NCBI RefSeq assembly: GCF_011759385.1
Contig: NZ_JAARLY010000002.1
Location: forward strand, 372,001-436,000
Direction: 5' to 3'
Source of the DNA: Oleiagrimonas sp. C23AA
Lineage (GTDB): Bacteria > Pseudomonadota > Gammaproteobacteria > Xanthomonadales > Rhodanobacteraceae
DNA: 64,000 bases
Numbering within the stretch: position 1 is the first letter of the stretch; each line of letters opens with the position of its first letter. The position numbers were made by a program, and so were the translations under genes. Of the stretch, positions 9,296 through 18,004 are shown piece after piece. The notes below the pieces were generated by a model. It was not told the DNA's origin. It did no database searches and was given only the letters and a program-made list of their open reading frames with translations.

Positions 9296-9408
9296 TATAA
9301 ATCAGTTCCTTGCATCGTGTCTCTGCATCTCGTAAGCGGATAACCGTAAAAAGACCCGTAAAATTAAGGTCCATGACTAGGAACGCCTGAGAGCACTCGG
9401 AGCGCCGA
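9296..9408. other. Spacer between tRNA-Lys and the accessory cassette, with short direct repeats
   Basis: 113 bases with base composition unlike the flanks. CCGTAAAA occurs twice, at 9344-9351 and 9356-9363, separated by 4 bases. Such repeats near a tRNA 3' end resemble recombinase arm sites, but no integrase gene and no second copy of the tRNA 3' end were found within the window. Confidence 0.35.
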
Positions 9409-10536
9409 TTGAGGAACCAGCACGACAAGGCTGTCCGGCTGGAGTGGCAACGCCGCAGGTACGAGTTTCGGCGACGATCATTACGTCGCCGTCGGCGTCG
9501 CGTTATGCAGATGAGGATCGATGGCATTTCGGCCATCGCTCCCATTGTGCCCAATCCAACCGGGAGAGGCCCGAAGTCGCGTAGGCTGCGCGCGCCCCCC
9601 AGGGTCAACCTATCTGAGGACTTTGAGTCCACCATGCAGTTCCTCGAGAACGTGAGGACCTGTGTATCGGTCACTGGCGGTAAGCTATATGTTGACTTCA
9701 CGACCTTGGAAACGCTCACCCCCGCGGGCGCGCTTCTTTTGGTCGCGGAGTTCGACCGCTGGCGAGAGATCGTTGAGTATCAGCGGTTGCAGCCGATAAA
9801 GCTGGATAGATGGGATCCTACGGTGAAGGCTAGGTTGACCGAGATGGGCTTCTTCACACTTCTGAACTCGACTGAGCCGGTGGAGTCCGAGGAACGCTGC
9901 GATCCCGAGACCGGGGATAGGTTTGTGCCATTTCTATCGGGTCACCGTTCCGAAGGTGAAAAGGCGAGGGAGCTCCGTCTTTCGATCGAGCGCCTGGGGC
10001 ACCGTCTTGCTGAACCAAACGCCTTGTTTCAAGGTCTGACGGAAGCCATGACGAACGTACAGCAGCACGCCTATGACGGCTCGGCGGCAGTGAAACGTTG
10101 GTGGATGTCTGCTTCCGTTAATAGTTCCGGTCGCAAACTTCGAGTCATGTTCGTTGATCATGGTCTAGGTATCCCCAAGACGCTTCACCCTGACTTAATC
10201 GAATCCGTCCGTGCGGCCGCTGCACGAGTGAGCGAAAGTTGGGTGAAGAACGATGCACGCCTTATAGAGGCGGCGGTAAAGCAAGGAAGGTCCAGCACTC
10301 GCGATAGTCACCGGGGCAATGGCCTACACCAAGATATTCAAGGCTATATTGAAAATCATGACACATCGGGCACCCTAAGGATTGTCAGTGGGCGCGGCAA
10401 ATACACGTATAACAAGCAGCATGGTGTACCTGGCAGGGCCTCCACTCACTCCTTGCCCGTCACGTTCAAAGGTACGTTCATCGAGTGGATCATAGAAGAC
10501 TTCGCTGAAGGTGATCGAAATGACCAGCAAAATTAA
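9409..10536 (+). CDS. GHKL-type ATPase with N-terminal STAS-like region (accessory cassette gene 1)
   Basis: Up to 375 residues. The N-terminus is very arginine-rich (residues about 10-35). Residues about 75-125 resemble a STAS/MlaB fold (KLYVDFTTLETLTPAGALLL). The C-terminal half from about residue 200 is a histidine-kinase-like ATPase: the N-box is in LFQGLTEAMTNVQQHAYD, the G1 box is VDHGLGIP and a G2-like glycine segment is HRGNGLHQDI. No phosphorylatable histidine domain or membrane helix is seen, so it is not an ordinary sensor kinase. The start is uncertain: TTG 9409 has GGAG 6 bases upstream, whereas ATG 9505 and 9511 have no ribosome site. It overlaps gene 2 by 17 bases. GC is lower than in surrounding genes. 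Confidence 0.75.
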   Translation: MRNQHDKAVRLEWQRRRYEFRRRSLRRRRRRVMQMRIDGISAIAPIVPNPTGRGPKSRRLRAPPRVNLSEDFESTMQFLENVRTCVSVTGGKLYVDFTTLETLTPAGALLLVAEFDRWREIVEYQRLQPIKLDRWDPTVKARLTEMGFFTLLNSTEPVESEERCDPETGDRFVPFLSGHRSEGEKARELRLSIERLGHRLAEPNALFQGLTEAMTNVQQHAYDGSAAVKRWWMSASVNSSGRKLRVMFVDHGLGIPKTLHPDLIESVRAAAARVSESWVKNDARLIEAAVKQGRSSTRDSHRGNGLHQDIQGYIENHDTSGTLRIVSGRGKYTYNKQHGVPGRASTHSLPVTFKGTFIEWIIEDFAEGDRNDQQN

Positions 10537-10867
10537 GATCGCTGCTGACTTCTCCGACGTGCCAAGTGGGCGTTACCCAAGTGATGGTGATTACAACGGG
10601 GAGCGCTTTCGAGATGAAATTCTCGTGCCTAAGTTAAAAGCGGGCGAAGTGATAGATGTTGAATTGGATGGCGTTGAGGGTTACGGGTCTTCGTTTTTGG
10701 AGGAGGCGTTTGGAGGGTTGGTGCGGGTGCATAAGTTTGATCCCGAATTTTTGACCAAGCATTTACATTTAATCGCTCATTCTGGAGCCGCCCAAAGGTA
10801 TAAAGGTCTGGCGGAAAGTTTTATTAGATCTGCCATGGCCGCCAACTTGCGTCGACGATTAAGGTAA
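10520..10867 (+). CDS. STAS-like domain protein, DUF4325 type (accessory cassette gene 2)
   Basis: 115 residues. The pattern PSGRYPSDGDYNGERFRDE followed by VIDVELDGVEGYGSSFLEEA and FGGLVR matches the DUF4325 family, a STAS-like fold found beside GHKL ATPases. In known partner-switch systems such a small domain binds, or is phosphorylated by, the ATPase; that role here is inference. ATG 10520 was chosen over GTG 10511 because AAGG precedes it by 8 bases. The 17-base overlap with gene 1 implies coupled translation and a stoichiometric pair. Confidence 0.75.
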   Translation: MTSKIKIAADFSDVPSGRYPSDGDYNGERFRDEILVPKLKAGEVIDVELDGVEGYGSSFLEEAFGGLVRVHKFDPEFLTKHLHLIAHSGAAQRYKGLAESFIRSAMAANLRRRLR

Positions 10868-10890
10868 CGCCATCTGGCCAAGGGGGTGGG

Positions 10891-11412
10891 ATGTCTTGGG
10901 GTCAACATCTGATAAATGCGATTATAAGCGCAGGCGTAGCATATACTGTTACTCTTGCTCATCGACGTGGCGATGAAAGTCGTGGAGAGCAACAACTTCG
11001 CAGGAGGAGTATATGCACCACAATCCGCGACATTCGAGGCACGTCTTCTATATATTGGCGTTCTGAAGGGCTAAGGCCTGACCTAGAAGAGGATTTAAAG
11101 CGAAAAATTGATTCGCTTTACCACGAAATAGATGCTTTTTTTCAGCATTCAGCGGAATGTAAAAAAAATGATTCCGTGGACATGTGGTCTGTTCGACTAG
11201 GTGCTGTTTGCACCGGTGGAGAATTTGAGACCGCTGCGAGGTCGTCTGATCAGCGGCGAGCGAGAGTTGTAGCTAAAATTTGTTCTAAATTACATGAGAA
11301 AGTTTCTACATTAAACCTTCGAACTAAAGATGCGGTTATTCAAAATTCGGCTCGCTGCGCATGCGCGTATGTGGTGACTGTTTTTGGGGATTTTTTTAAC
11401 CGCCCCGATTAA
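10891..11412 (+). CDS. Small membrane-anchored protein of unknown function (accessory cassette gene 3)
   Basis: 173 residues, not recognised. An N-terminal hydrophobic segment (HLINAIISAGVAYTVTLAH, residues about 5-23) could anchor it, followed by a soluble, helix-rich and charged domain with five cysteines. ATG 10891 has AAGGGGGTGG immediately upstream. It follows gene 2 by 23 bases in the same direction. Base composition is strikingly low: 22 of 60 GC at 11101-11160 and 28 of 60 at 11161-11220, against about 65% around the island, which points to recent transfer. It may be the effector or localisation partner of the ATPase/STAS pair. Confidence 0.7.
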   Translation: MSWGQHLINAIISAGVAYTVTLAHRRGDESRGEQQLRRRSICTTIRDIRGTSSIYWRSEGLRPDLEEDLKRKIDSLYHEIDAFFQHSAECKKNDSVDMWSVRLGAVCTGGEFETAARSSDQRRARVVAKICSKLHEKVSTLNLRTKDAVIQNSARCACAYVVTVFGDFFNRPD

Positions 11413-11743
11413 TCAAATATAGGTACCTTCTTTCGTTACCTCATCCTTCACGAGTCAGCTGGGTCGACTAAAAGTACGCTTAGGTCGTATATATGTTGCG
11501 CGCCCGATGCCTCCTTGCTTCGCTGCCGTCATTCTTCTAGGATTTGTCGCGCCACATCGCCTCAAGTCACGCAGGGCGAAGTTTCGCTCAGCGGTAATGT
11601 TCTTGGCTCTCATGAGCACTATTTATATTTTGGGCCTTATCCGCCGCCGCGGCTTGCGGGTCGGCCGGCCGAAACTCCTTCCAGACGCCAGACAGCCCAT
11701 GCGCGCATAGTCCGCACGGGGCACGTGGTCGCGCGCGTGCCGC
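11413..11743. other. Non-coding stretch at the end of the low-GC insert
   Basis: 331 bases without a convincing gene. Composition changes from AT-rich (around 11413-11500) back to GC-rich (from about 11640), so the right border of the insert probably lies here. No direct repeat of the tRNA-Lys 3' end and no clear terminator were seen. Short open frames lack ribosome sites. Confidence 0.5.
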
Positions 11744-11923
11744 TCAGGCTGCCTGGTCGCCGGCTGGCGTCTTGCGCAGGCGGGCTTCATAGCGCCGCGC
11801 CATGGATTCGGCCTCGTCGGCCATACGCCGGTCACCATGCTCTCGGCATTGCTGTGCCAGCCGGCGCCACATGCGGGCCTGCTGCTGGTCGGTGCTGGGG
11901 CTGTCAGATGTGCGGGCGTTCAT
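11744..11923 (-). CDS. Small basic protein of unknown function, 59 residues
   Basis: ATG at 11923 (reverse strand) to TGA at 11746-11744. GGAGA lies 8 bases before the start (GGAGAAAACGCA then ATG), a good ribosome site. The product is charged and probably helical: after a polar N-terminus (TSDSPSTDQQQ) comes MWRRLAQQCREHGDRRMADE and ESMARRYEARLRK. It is cytoplasmic by appearance. GC and codon use match the chromosome rather than the adjacent insert. No function can be assigned; it may be a conserved small protein of the family. Confidence 0.6.
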   Translation of the reverse strand: MNARTSDSPSTDQQQARMWRRLAQQCREHGDRRMADEAESMARRYEARLRKTPAGDQAA

Positions 11924-12035
11924 TGCGTTTTCTCCATGTCACGTCGGGCCCTTCATGGGCGAGCCGCACTGTGCCGATGATCGATGTCAGTCAGGCGAGC
12001 GTGCGGTGACGTCGGTGTGACGATAAGGCGCCGAT

Positions 12036-12746
12036 TCAGTGTTTGCGCTGGCGCCGGCGCCGTCGTTCACGGTGCTGGAAGGCCAGCGGCACCAGCGCGA
12101 GGATGGCCAGGGCGCCCAGCGGCCACAGCAACCGTGGCTCGATCAGCAGCGACAGGCCAAAGCCGTGATGCAGCGCCACCGCCTTGCCCAGGCCCGCACC
12201 AAGCGCGGACTCGAACATCAATATGATACCGCCTCCAAGTGCGGTGGCGCCGATAAACAGCCACAGCGGGCAGCGCAGCCAGGCCAGGGCGACCGTGACC
12301 GCGCCGAACGGGAATACCGGCACGAAGCGCAGGAACAGCGTGTAGTTGGCCGGGTGCGCGGCAAAGCCATGGCGCAGGCGTTCGACCAGTCGCGGCGCGG
12401 CGCGTCGGCCGGCGCCAAAGGCATAGCGGCTGGCCAGAAACAGCAACAGCGAACCCAGCACCTGTCCGATCGAAGACAAGATCGTGCCCTCGACCACGCC
12501 AAACAGGAAGCCGCCGGTCAGGTTGACCAGCACGCTGCCGGGAATGCCGGTGGACACCACCACGGTCAGCAGGCCGATATAGGCCAGCCGGGTCAGCCAC
12601 GGGTGGGCCAGAACGTCGGCACGCCAGCTGGCCTGCTCGGCCAGCAGGTGCACCGGATGGAAGCGATCCAGTGCACCGGAGGCAAACAGCACCACGCCGG
12701 TGATGATCAGCAGCAGCAACGGCAGCATGGCGCGCAGGCGGCTCAT
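12036..12746 (-). CDS. TVP38/TMEM64 (VTT-domain) inner-membrane protein
   Basis: 236 residues with about six hydrophobic segments, starting at residues 7-25 (MLPLLLLIITGVVLFASGAL). The VTT/SNARE-associated core is seen as TGIPGSVLVNLTGGFLFG, GSLLLFLASRYAFG and LFLRFVPVFPFGAVTVAL. Relatives of the DedA/TMEM64 group are proposed lipid scramblases or transporters in the inner membrane; the substrate here is unknown. The C-terminus is very basic (HRERRRRRQRKH). It ends 37 bases after rlmM in the same direction and may share its transcript. Confidence 0.85.
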   Translation of the reverse strand: MSRLRAMLPLLLLIITGVVLFASGALDRFHPVHLLAEQASWRADVLAHPWLTRLAYIGLLTVVVSTGIPGSVLVNLTGGFLFGVVEGTILSSIGQVLGSLLLFLASRYAFGAGRRAAPRLVERLRHGFAAHPANYTLFLRFVPVFPFGAVTVALAWLRCPLWLFIGATALGGGIILMFESALGAGLGKAVALHHGFGLSLLIEPRLLWPLGALAILALVPLAFQHRERRRRRQRKH

Positions 12747-12783
12747 CGCGAGCCACCTGTGTGGCGTGACCGGAGCGCCGTGC

Positions 12784-13908
12784 TCATGCGCGGTCCAGGC
12801 GCGCGAACACGGTGATCTCCTCGCGGTCGTGATACAGCTGGTGCGCGCGAAGCTCCAGCGTGCCGCCCTCGGCGGTGGCGATATCGCGGATCTCGGCCAG
12901 GCAGCGCATCACTTCGTCGTAGCGCTTTTTCATCGGCAGCTTGAGGTTGAACACGCACTGCCGGCACCAGCCTCGCGCCAGCCATTCGGCCATGCGGGCG
13001 GCGACGCGGATCGGCTGCTCGACCATGTCGCAGACCATCCAGTCCACCGGCTTGGCCGGCTGAAAGCGAAAGCCATCCTCACGCCGATGCTCGACCAGAC
13101 CCGATTCCATCAGTGCGCGATCCATCGGCCCGTTGTCGACGGCGATGACGCGCATCGAGCGGTTGACCAGCTGCCAGGTCCAGCCACCCGGCGCCGCGCC
13201 AAGATCCACGCCGCGCATGCCTGGCGCCAGCCACTTTTCGCGTTCCTTGGCGCTGAGCAGGGTGAGAAACGCCTCTTCCAGCTTCAGTGTCGAGCGGCTG
13301 GGGGCCTGACGCGGGAAGCGCAGGCGCGGAATACCGCCGGGCCAGGGCGTGGTGCGTCGCGTGTCGGTGACGGCGACCACGGCATGATCGTTGGCCAGCA
13401 GGCACACGTGCAGTTGCATGTGCGCCTTGGCATCCAGGCGCCGTTCGCGCTTCAGGCGCGCGACCAGGGCCGAGGTCAGTGCCCGGCACAGCGGCGCCAG
13501 GGCGCGACCGTCATCGCTGTCGGGCGCTTCCACGCGCACGTCGCGAAGCCGCGCCGGGGCCGCGTCCACGACGCGGGCCAGCGCGCCCAGGCGATCCTCG
13601 CGCGGCAGCGCTTCGACGTGGGCGATCACCGCCAGCAACTGGCGCGCGAAAATCAGCTGCGCTTCGTCGCCGAGCAGTCGCGCCGCCGCCTCAGCATCGA
13701 GCGCGACAAATTCCACGAACCCTGTGCCGGGCTTGGCGCGGGCATAGCCACCGCCGCCGTGCGTGGCGTCCAGCGCGCCCAGCTCGGCCGCGCATTCGCC
13801 CTCGAAGCCGGGGCGGCAATAGGCCAGCAGGCGCGGGCCGTGCACGCCACCGGGCAAGGGTCCGGGCGGAGGGTCCGGCGTGATGCGCGCGGATGCGGAA
13901 TCGATCAC
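12784..13908 (-). CDS. rlmM: 23S rRNA C2498 2'-O-ribose methyltransferase RlmM
   Basis: 374 residues. An N-terminal THUMP-like region (LLAYCRPGFEGECAAELG) is followed by a Rossmann methyltransferase with the SAM motif MRGVDLGAAPGGWTWQL near residue 240 and later VDWMVCDMVE. The C-terminal segment FNLKLPMKKRYDEV supplies the catalytic lysine region. The enzyme methylates the ribose of C2498 in 23S rRNA before ribosome assembly. It lies 15 bases downstream of glnS and is probably in the same operon. Confidence 0.92.
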   Translation of the reverse strand: MIDSASARITPDPPPGPLPGGVHGPRLLAYCRPGFEGECAAELGALDATHGGGGYARAKPGTGFVEFVALDAEAAARLLGDEAQLIFARQLLAVIAHVEALPREDRLGALARVVDAAPARLRDVRVEAPDSDDGRALAPLCRALTSALVARLKRERRLDAKAHMQLHVCLLANDHAVVAVTDTRRTTPWPGGIPRLRFPRQAPSRSTLKLEEAFLTLLSAKEREKWLAPGMRGVDLGAAPGGWTWQLVNRSMRVIAVDNGPMDRALMESGLVEHRREDGFRFQPAKPVDWMVCDMVEQPIRVAARMAEWLARGWCRQCVFNLKLPMKKRYDEVMRCLAEIRDIATAEGGTLELRAHQLYHDREEITVFARLDRA

Positions 13909-13923
13909 GATGCGGGTTCCGTG

Positions 13924-15669
13924 TCAGCCGCCCTTGCGGGCCCACACGTCGCGCAGCGTCACGGTGCGGTTGAACACCGGGCGTTCGGCCTGGTGATCGA
14001 TGCGGTCGGTGACGAAGTAACCCTGGCGTTCGAACTGGAAGCGCGTTTCCGGCGCAGCTTCGGCCGCGGCCGGTTCCACGTAGCCGGTGACCACGCGCTT
14101 GGACTCGGGGTTGATGTGTTCCTGGTAGGTCTTGCCGTCGCTTTCATCATCCGGCGCCGGCACCGCGAACAGGCGGTCGTACAGGCGGATTTCCGCGGGC
14201 ACGCCGTGCTTGGCGCTGACCCAGTGGATGGTGCCCTTGACCTTGCGATCGGTGGCGTTGCCGCCGGGGCGCGTTTCCGGATCGAGCGTGCAGCGCAGCT
14301 CAATCACCTCACCGGCCTCGTTCTTGATCACATCCTCGCACTTGACGATGCCGATGCCGCGCAGGCGCACTTCGCCTTCCGGGCGCAGGCGCTTGAAGCC
14401 CTTTGGCGGCACCTCGGCAAAGTCGCCGGCCTCGATCCACACCTGGCTGGCGAACGGCACTTCGCGCTGGCCGAAGCTTTCATCCTTGGGATGGTTCGGC
14501 ATGGCGACGGTTTCTTCGTGCTCGGCCGGCAGGTTGGTGATGGTCAGCTTCAGCGGTTCGAGCACGGCCAGGCGACGTGGCGCGTGGGCGTCCAGGTCCT
14601 CGCGCACGCAACCTTCGAACACGCTGTAGTCGATGATCGAGTTCTGCTTGGACACGCCCACGCGTTCGATCAGCAGGCGGATGCCGGCTGGCGTGAAGCC
14701 GCGGCGGCGCAGGCCGCGCAGCGTGTTCATGCGCGGATCGTCCCAACCGTCGACCAGGCCCTCGTTGACCAGCGCGGCGAGCTTGCGCTTGGAGGTGATA
14801 TTGAACGACAGGTTCAGGCGCGAGAACTCGATCTGGCGCGGCTTGGAGGGCGTCGTCGGCAGACCCGCCTCGACCAGCGGCCGCCACAGCTCGGGATCGT
14901 TCTTCAAATCCACCTGATCGACAAACCAGTCGTACAGCGGACGATGGTCCTCGAACTCCAGCGTGCACAGCGAATGGGTGATGCCTTCCAGCGCATCGGA
15001 CAGGCAGTGCGCGTAGTCGTACATCGGGTAGATCGGCCAGGTGTCGCCGGTGTTCTGGTGCGTCACTTTGCGGATGCGATAGATCGCCGGATCGCGCATG
15101 TTCATGTTGCCGGCGGCCATGTCGATCTTGGCGCGCAGGGTCTTTTCGCCATCGCCGAACTCGCCCGCGCGCATGCGCCGGAACAGGTCCAGGTTCTCCT
15201 CGATGCTGCGCTCGCGGTGCGGCGAATTGCGGCCCGGTTCGGTCAGCGTGCCGCGGTATTCGCGCATCTGTTCGGCGGAAAGGTCGTCGACATAGGCCAC
15301 GCCCTTGGCGATCAGCTTCTCGGCGGCGCGATAGAACACCTCGAAGTAGTCCGAAGCGTGGCGCAGCTCAACCCATTCAAAGCCCAGCCAGTGCACGTCA
15401 TCCTTGATGCCCTGCACGAACTCGGGCAGCTCCTTGCCCGGGTTGGTGTCATCCAGGCGCAGGTTGCACACGCCGCCGTTCTCGGCCGCCATGCCGAAGT
15501 TCAGGCAGATCGCCTTGGCGTGGCCAATGTGCAGGTAGCCATTGGGCTCGGGCGGGAAGCGGGTATGGATGGTGCTGTGCTTGCCCGAGGCCAGATCCTC
15601 GCTGATGATCTGGCGGATGAAATGCTGCACAACGCTGGGTTCGCTCGCCATGGGCTTGGGACTCGTCAA
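13924..15669 (-). CDS. glnS: Glutamine--tRNA ligase GlnRS
   Basis: 581-residue class I aminoacyl-tRNA synthetase. The ATP-site motif HIGHAK is in [20 protein letters not shown]. The KMSKR equivalent is NITSKRKL. The C-terminal part is the two-barrel anticodon-binding domain ([36 protein letters not shown]). Length and order fit bacterial GlnRS. ATG 15669 is used; an in-frame ATG six codons later is possible. A divergent gene starts 101 bases away. Confidence 0.97.
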   Translation of the reverse strand: MTSPKPMASEPSVVQHFIRQIISEDLASGKHSTIHTRFPPEPNGYLHIGHAKAICLNFGMAAENGGVCNLRLDDTNPGKELPEFVQGIKDDVHWLGFEWVELRHASDYFEVFYRAAEKLIAKGVAYVDDLSAEQMREYRGTLTEPGRNSPHRERSIEENLDLFRRMRAGEFGDGEKTLRAKIDMAAGNMNMRDPAIYRIRKVTHQNTGDTWPIYPMYDYAHCLSDALEGITHSLCTLEFEDHRPLYDWFVDQVDLKNDPELWRPLVEAGLPTTPSKPRQIEFSRLNLSFNITSKRKLAALVNEGLVDGWDDPRMNTLRGLRRRGFTPAGIRLLIERVGVSKQNSIIDYSVFEGCVREDLDAHAPRRLAVLEPLKLTITNLPAEHEETVAMPNHPKDESFGQREVPFASQVWIEAGDFAEVPPKGFKRLRPEGEVRLRGIGIVKCEDVIKNEAGEVIELRCTLDPETRPGGNATDRKVKGTIHWVSAKHGVPAEIRLYDRLFAVPAPDDESDGKTYQEHINPESKRVVTGYVEPAAAEAAPETRFQFERQGYFVTDRIDHQAERPVFNRTVTLRDVWARKGG

Positions 15670-15769
15670 TCTGAAACCGTAAAGCAGGCAAGTTTAACCG
15701 CTTCCAGGGCCCGCGCGCAGAGGGGCGGCGCACTTGTCGCCCGCGCGTGGTGCGAGTAGCGTTCGAGCC

Positions 15770-16060
15770 ATGCGCATCGTCTATCTGGCCGAGACCATGA
15801 TCGACGCCCACCTGGTCAAGAACGCACTTGAACAGGCCGGGCTGCCCGCCTTCGTGCTGGGCGAGTATCTCACCGGCGCCGTCGGCGATCTGCCGGCGCG
15901 CGACTACGTGCGTGTGGCCGTGCCCGACTCATGCGAGGAAGCGGCCACGCCGATCGTGCAGGAAGTGGAGCGTTCGCTGGTCGAGGCGCGTGAGGCCGTG
16001 CGCGAAGACGACGACCGCGCCGGCGAGGGCTTCGATGGCGCCACGCCGTTTCCGGCGTAA
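15770..16060 (+). CDS. DUF2007-domain protein (putative signal-transducing small protein)
   Basis: 96 residues. The N-terminal pattern MRIVYLAETMIDAHLVKNAL followed by AGLPAFVLGEYLTGAVGDLP is typical of DUF2007 proteins, small PII-like alpha/beta folds of unknown role. An acidic C-terminal tail (REDDDRAGEGFDG) follows. ATG 15770 starts the conserved domain directly. It lies 73 bases before apt in the same direction. Confidence 0.75.
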   Translation: MRIVYLAETMIDAHLVKNALEQAGLPAFVLGEYLTGAVGDLPARDYVRVAVPDSCEEAATPIVQEVERSLVEAREAVREDDDRAGEGFDGATPFPA

Positions 16061-16133
16061 GCGTAAAGGTGGTCCAGAATCGATGGCGCGTTATGCTGCG
16101 TGGCCCATTGATAGCGCACGCGCCGGTTGAGCC

Positions 16134-16655
16134 ATGCCTGATTTCGATCATCTGATTCGCGACATTCCCGATTTCCCCAAGCCTGGCATTGTGTTCAAGG
16201 ACATTTCGCCGTTGTTGGGTGATGCCGAGGGTTTCGCCGCCTGCGTGCGGACGCTGGGCGAGGCCTGGCGCGAGTCGAGGATCAGCCATGTGGCCGGCAT
16301 TGAATCGCGAGGTTTCATCTTTGGCGCGGCCTTGGCCACCGAGCTGGGCGCCGGCTTCGTGCCGCTGCGCAAGCCCGGCAAGCTGCCGGCCGACACCATT
16401 GCGGTCGACTACGCGCTGGAGTACGGCCACGATCGTCTGGAAGCGCATGCCGATGCGTTGCCGCCAGGCGCCCGCGTGTTGCTGATCGACGATGTGCTGG
16501 CCACCGGCGGCACCCTGCGCGCGGCGGCCGAACTGATCGGGCAATTGGGGGCGACGCTGGCGGGTGCGGCGGTGGTGGTGGAACTGGTCTTTCTCGGTGG
16601 GCGTGAACGCTGGCGCGAGTCGGCGCCGCTGACCGCACTGCTGCGCTACGAATAA
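16134..16655 (+). CDS. apt: Adenine phosphoribosyltransferase
   Basis: 173 residues. Salvages adenine to AMP using PRPP. The PRPP-binding motif [17 protein letters not shown] is at about residues 119-135. The N-terminal [20 protein letters not shown] and the segment [14 protein letters not shown] are characteristic. Length is typical. The next gene, msrA, starts 91 bases downstream. Confidence 0.96.
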   Translation: MPDFDHLIRDIPDFPKPGIVFKDISPLLGDAEGFAACVRTLGEAWRESRISHVAGIESRGFIFGAALATELGAGFVPLRKPGKLPADTIAVDYALEYGHDRLEAHADALPPGARVLLIDDVLATGGTLRAAAELIGQLGATLAGAAVVVELVFLGGRERWRESAPLTALLRYE

Positions 16656-16746
16656 AGCGGGCGGTGACATCGCCCAGGCCATATTGAAAGCGGCGCGCGA
16701 CGCAGCCACTTAAGGTTCATCTTCCCGCTTATGTTGGAGTGGCCAC

Positions 16747-17403
16747 ATGCTCGGTATCGGTGCCTACAAGCAACGCATGGTTCGTCCCGAGGACGCGCTG
16801 CCCGGTCGCGATACGCCGATGCCGGTGGCGCCGCGCCATCTGGTGCTTGATGCGCCGCTGGCCGGCGACTTGCCCGAAACCGAGGTCATCGTGGTCGGCA
16901 TGGGCTGCTTCTGGGGCGCCGAGCGCCTGTTCTGGCAGTTGCCGGGCGTGGTCAGCACCGCGGTGGGCTACGCCGGTGGCTATACGCCCAACCCCACCTA
17001 CAGCGAAGTGTGCTCGGGGCAAACCGGGCATACCGAGGCGGTACGCGTGGTGTTCGACCCGGCCAAGGTGAGTCTGGCCAAGGTGCTGAAAACCTTCTGG
17101 GAGGGGCACGATCCGACCCAGGGCATGCGCCAGGGCAACGATCGCGGCACGCAATATCGCTCGGCCATCTACATCACCAATCCGGCGCAGCGCGAAGCGG
17201 TCGAGTCCAGCCGTGAGGCCTATCAGCGCGCGCTGGAAGCCGATGGCCACGGCGCCATTACCACCGAGATAGCGCCGGCCGGCCCGTTCTATTACGCCGA
17301 GGACGCGCACCAGCAGTATCTGGCCAAGTATCCGGGCGGTTACTGCGGGCTCGGCGGCACCGGCGTCAGCTGCCCGTTGGGGCTGGGTACCAGCGCCGGC
17401 TGA
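16747..17403 (+). CDS. msrA: Peptide methionine sulfoxide reductase MsrA
   Basis: 218 residues. The catalytic motif [11 protein letters not shown] places the reactive cysteine near residue 55, followed by [12 protein letters not shown]. Resolving cysteines are likely in the C-terminal [16 protein letters not shown]. The enzyme reduces methionine-S-sulfoxide in oxidised proteins. It has a longer N-terminus than minimal MsrA, as in E. coli-type enzymes. No signal peptide is seen, so it is cytoplasmic. oxyR lies close by at 18005-18982, a fitting oxidative-stress neighbour. Confidence 0.95.
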   Translation: MLGIGAYKQRMVRPEDALPGRDTPMPVAPRHLVLDAPLAGDLPETEVIVVGMGCFWGAERLFWQLPGVVSTAVGYAGGYTPNPTYSEVCSGQTGHTEAVRVVFDPAKVSLAKVLKTFWEGHDPTQGMRQGNDRGTQYRSAIYITNPAQREAVESSREAYQRALEADGHGAITTEIAPAGPFYYAEDAHQQYLAKYPGGYCGLGGTGVSCPLGLGTSAG

Positions 17404-17994
17404 TCAGCGTTCGATACGCAGGGCGCGCACGTAGATCACTTCACAGGCACCGGCGCCGGTGTCGTTGCGGCTGAGCGAGGTGCGCAGCAGGCCGCCATCG
17501 ATGCGCGCATCGACCAGCTCGCCTTCGATGTGCACCACTTGCCCCACGCGCACGTCGGCCAGTTCCTTGGCGACGTCCTCACTGGCCGGGATCAGGTGCA
17601 TGTTGGCGCTATGGGTCTCGATGGCGCGGCGGGAAATGGGAAAGTGCGCCACGCGCCAGTGGTAGAAACGGTGCGATTGCGAAATGTTGATCTGCTTGAG
17701 CACCGCCGAATCGGACATCGGCCCCCAGCCCAGCGCCAGGTCGGTAGGCACCAGGCGGGCCAGGCGATCGAAGTGATAATCCTCGCGCGCCAGCACGCGT
17801 GCGCTCAGTTCAAATTGGGCGCGTGGCATCAGCATGACCTTGCCGTGTGCAAAGGCCCGCGCGTCGCTCAGAGGGTGCTGCTGCGGGGCGTCGGCCACCA
17901 GCACCCCGGGTGGCCAGTGCTCGGCGCGTTCGTGCCACATCGAGACCAGCCCGAAGGCCAGAAGCAGCAGCGCCAGTCCGATCCAGAGGCGCAT
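17404..17994 (-). CDS. Conserved membrane-anchored protein of unknown function
   Basis: 196 residues. The N-terminal hydrophobic helix ([18 protein letters not shown]) is an uncleaved anchor or signal; the rest is predicted periplasmic. Recognisable blocks are [37 protein letters not shown] and the end [18 protein letters not shown]. These look like a conserved family, but I cannot name a function. It directly abuts msrA in convergent orientation and starts 10 bases beyond the oxyR stop, so it may be co-transcribed with oxyR. Confidence 0.65.
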   Translation of the reverse strand: MRLWIGLALLLLAFGLVSMWHERAEHWPPGVLVADAPQQHPLSDARAFAHGKVMLMPRAQFELSARVLAREDYHFDRLARLVPTDLALGWGPMSDSAVLKQINISQSHRFYHWRVAHFPISRRAIETHSANMHLIPASEDVAKELADVRVGQVVHIEGELVDARIDGGLLRTSLSRNDTGAGACEVIYVRALRIER

Positions 17995-18004
17995 GTCGAC
18001 GCGC

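Noticed and set aside
9231-9719. A minus-strand open frame running through the tRNA-Lys gene
   Set aside because: Its C-terminus is the reverse translation of the tRNA, and the rest is antisense to the GHKL ATPase gene.
12700-15759. A 1019-codon open frame on the plus strand antisense to rlmM and glnS
   Set aside because: It is the reverse complement of two well-supported genes; the product is low-complexity (Gln/His/Arg-rich) and results from high third-position GC.
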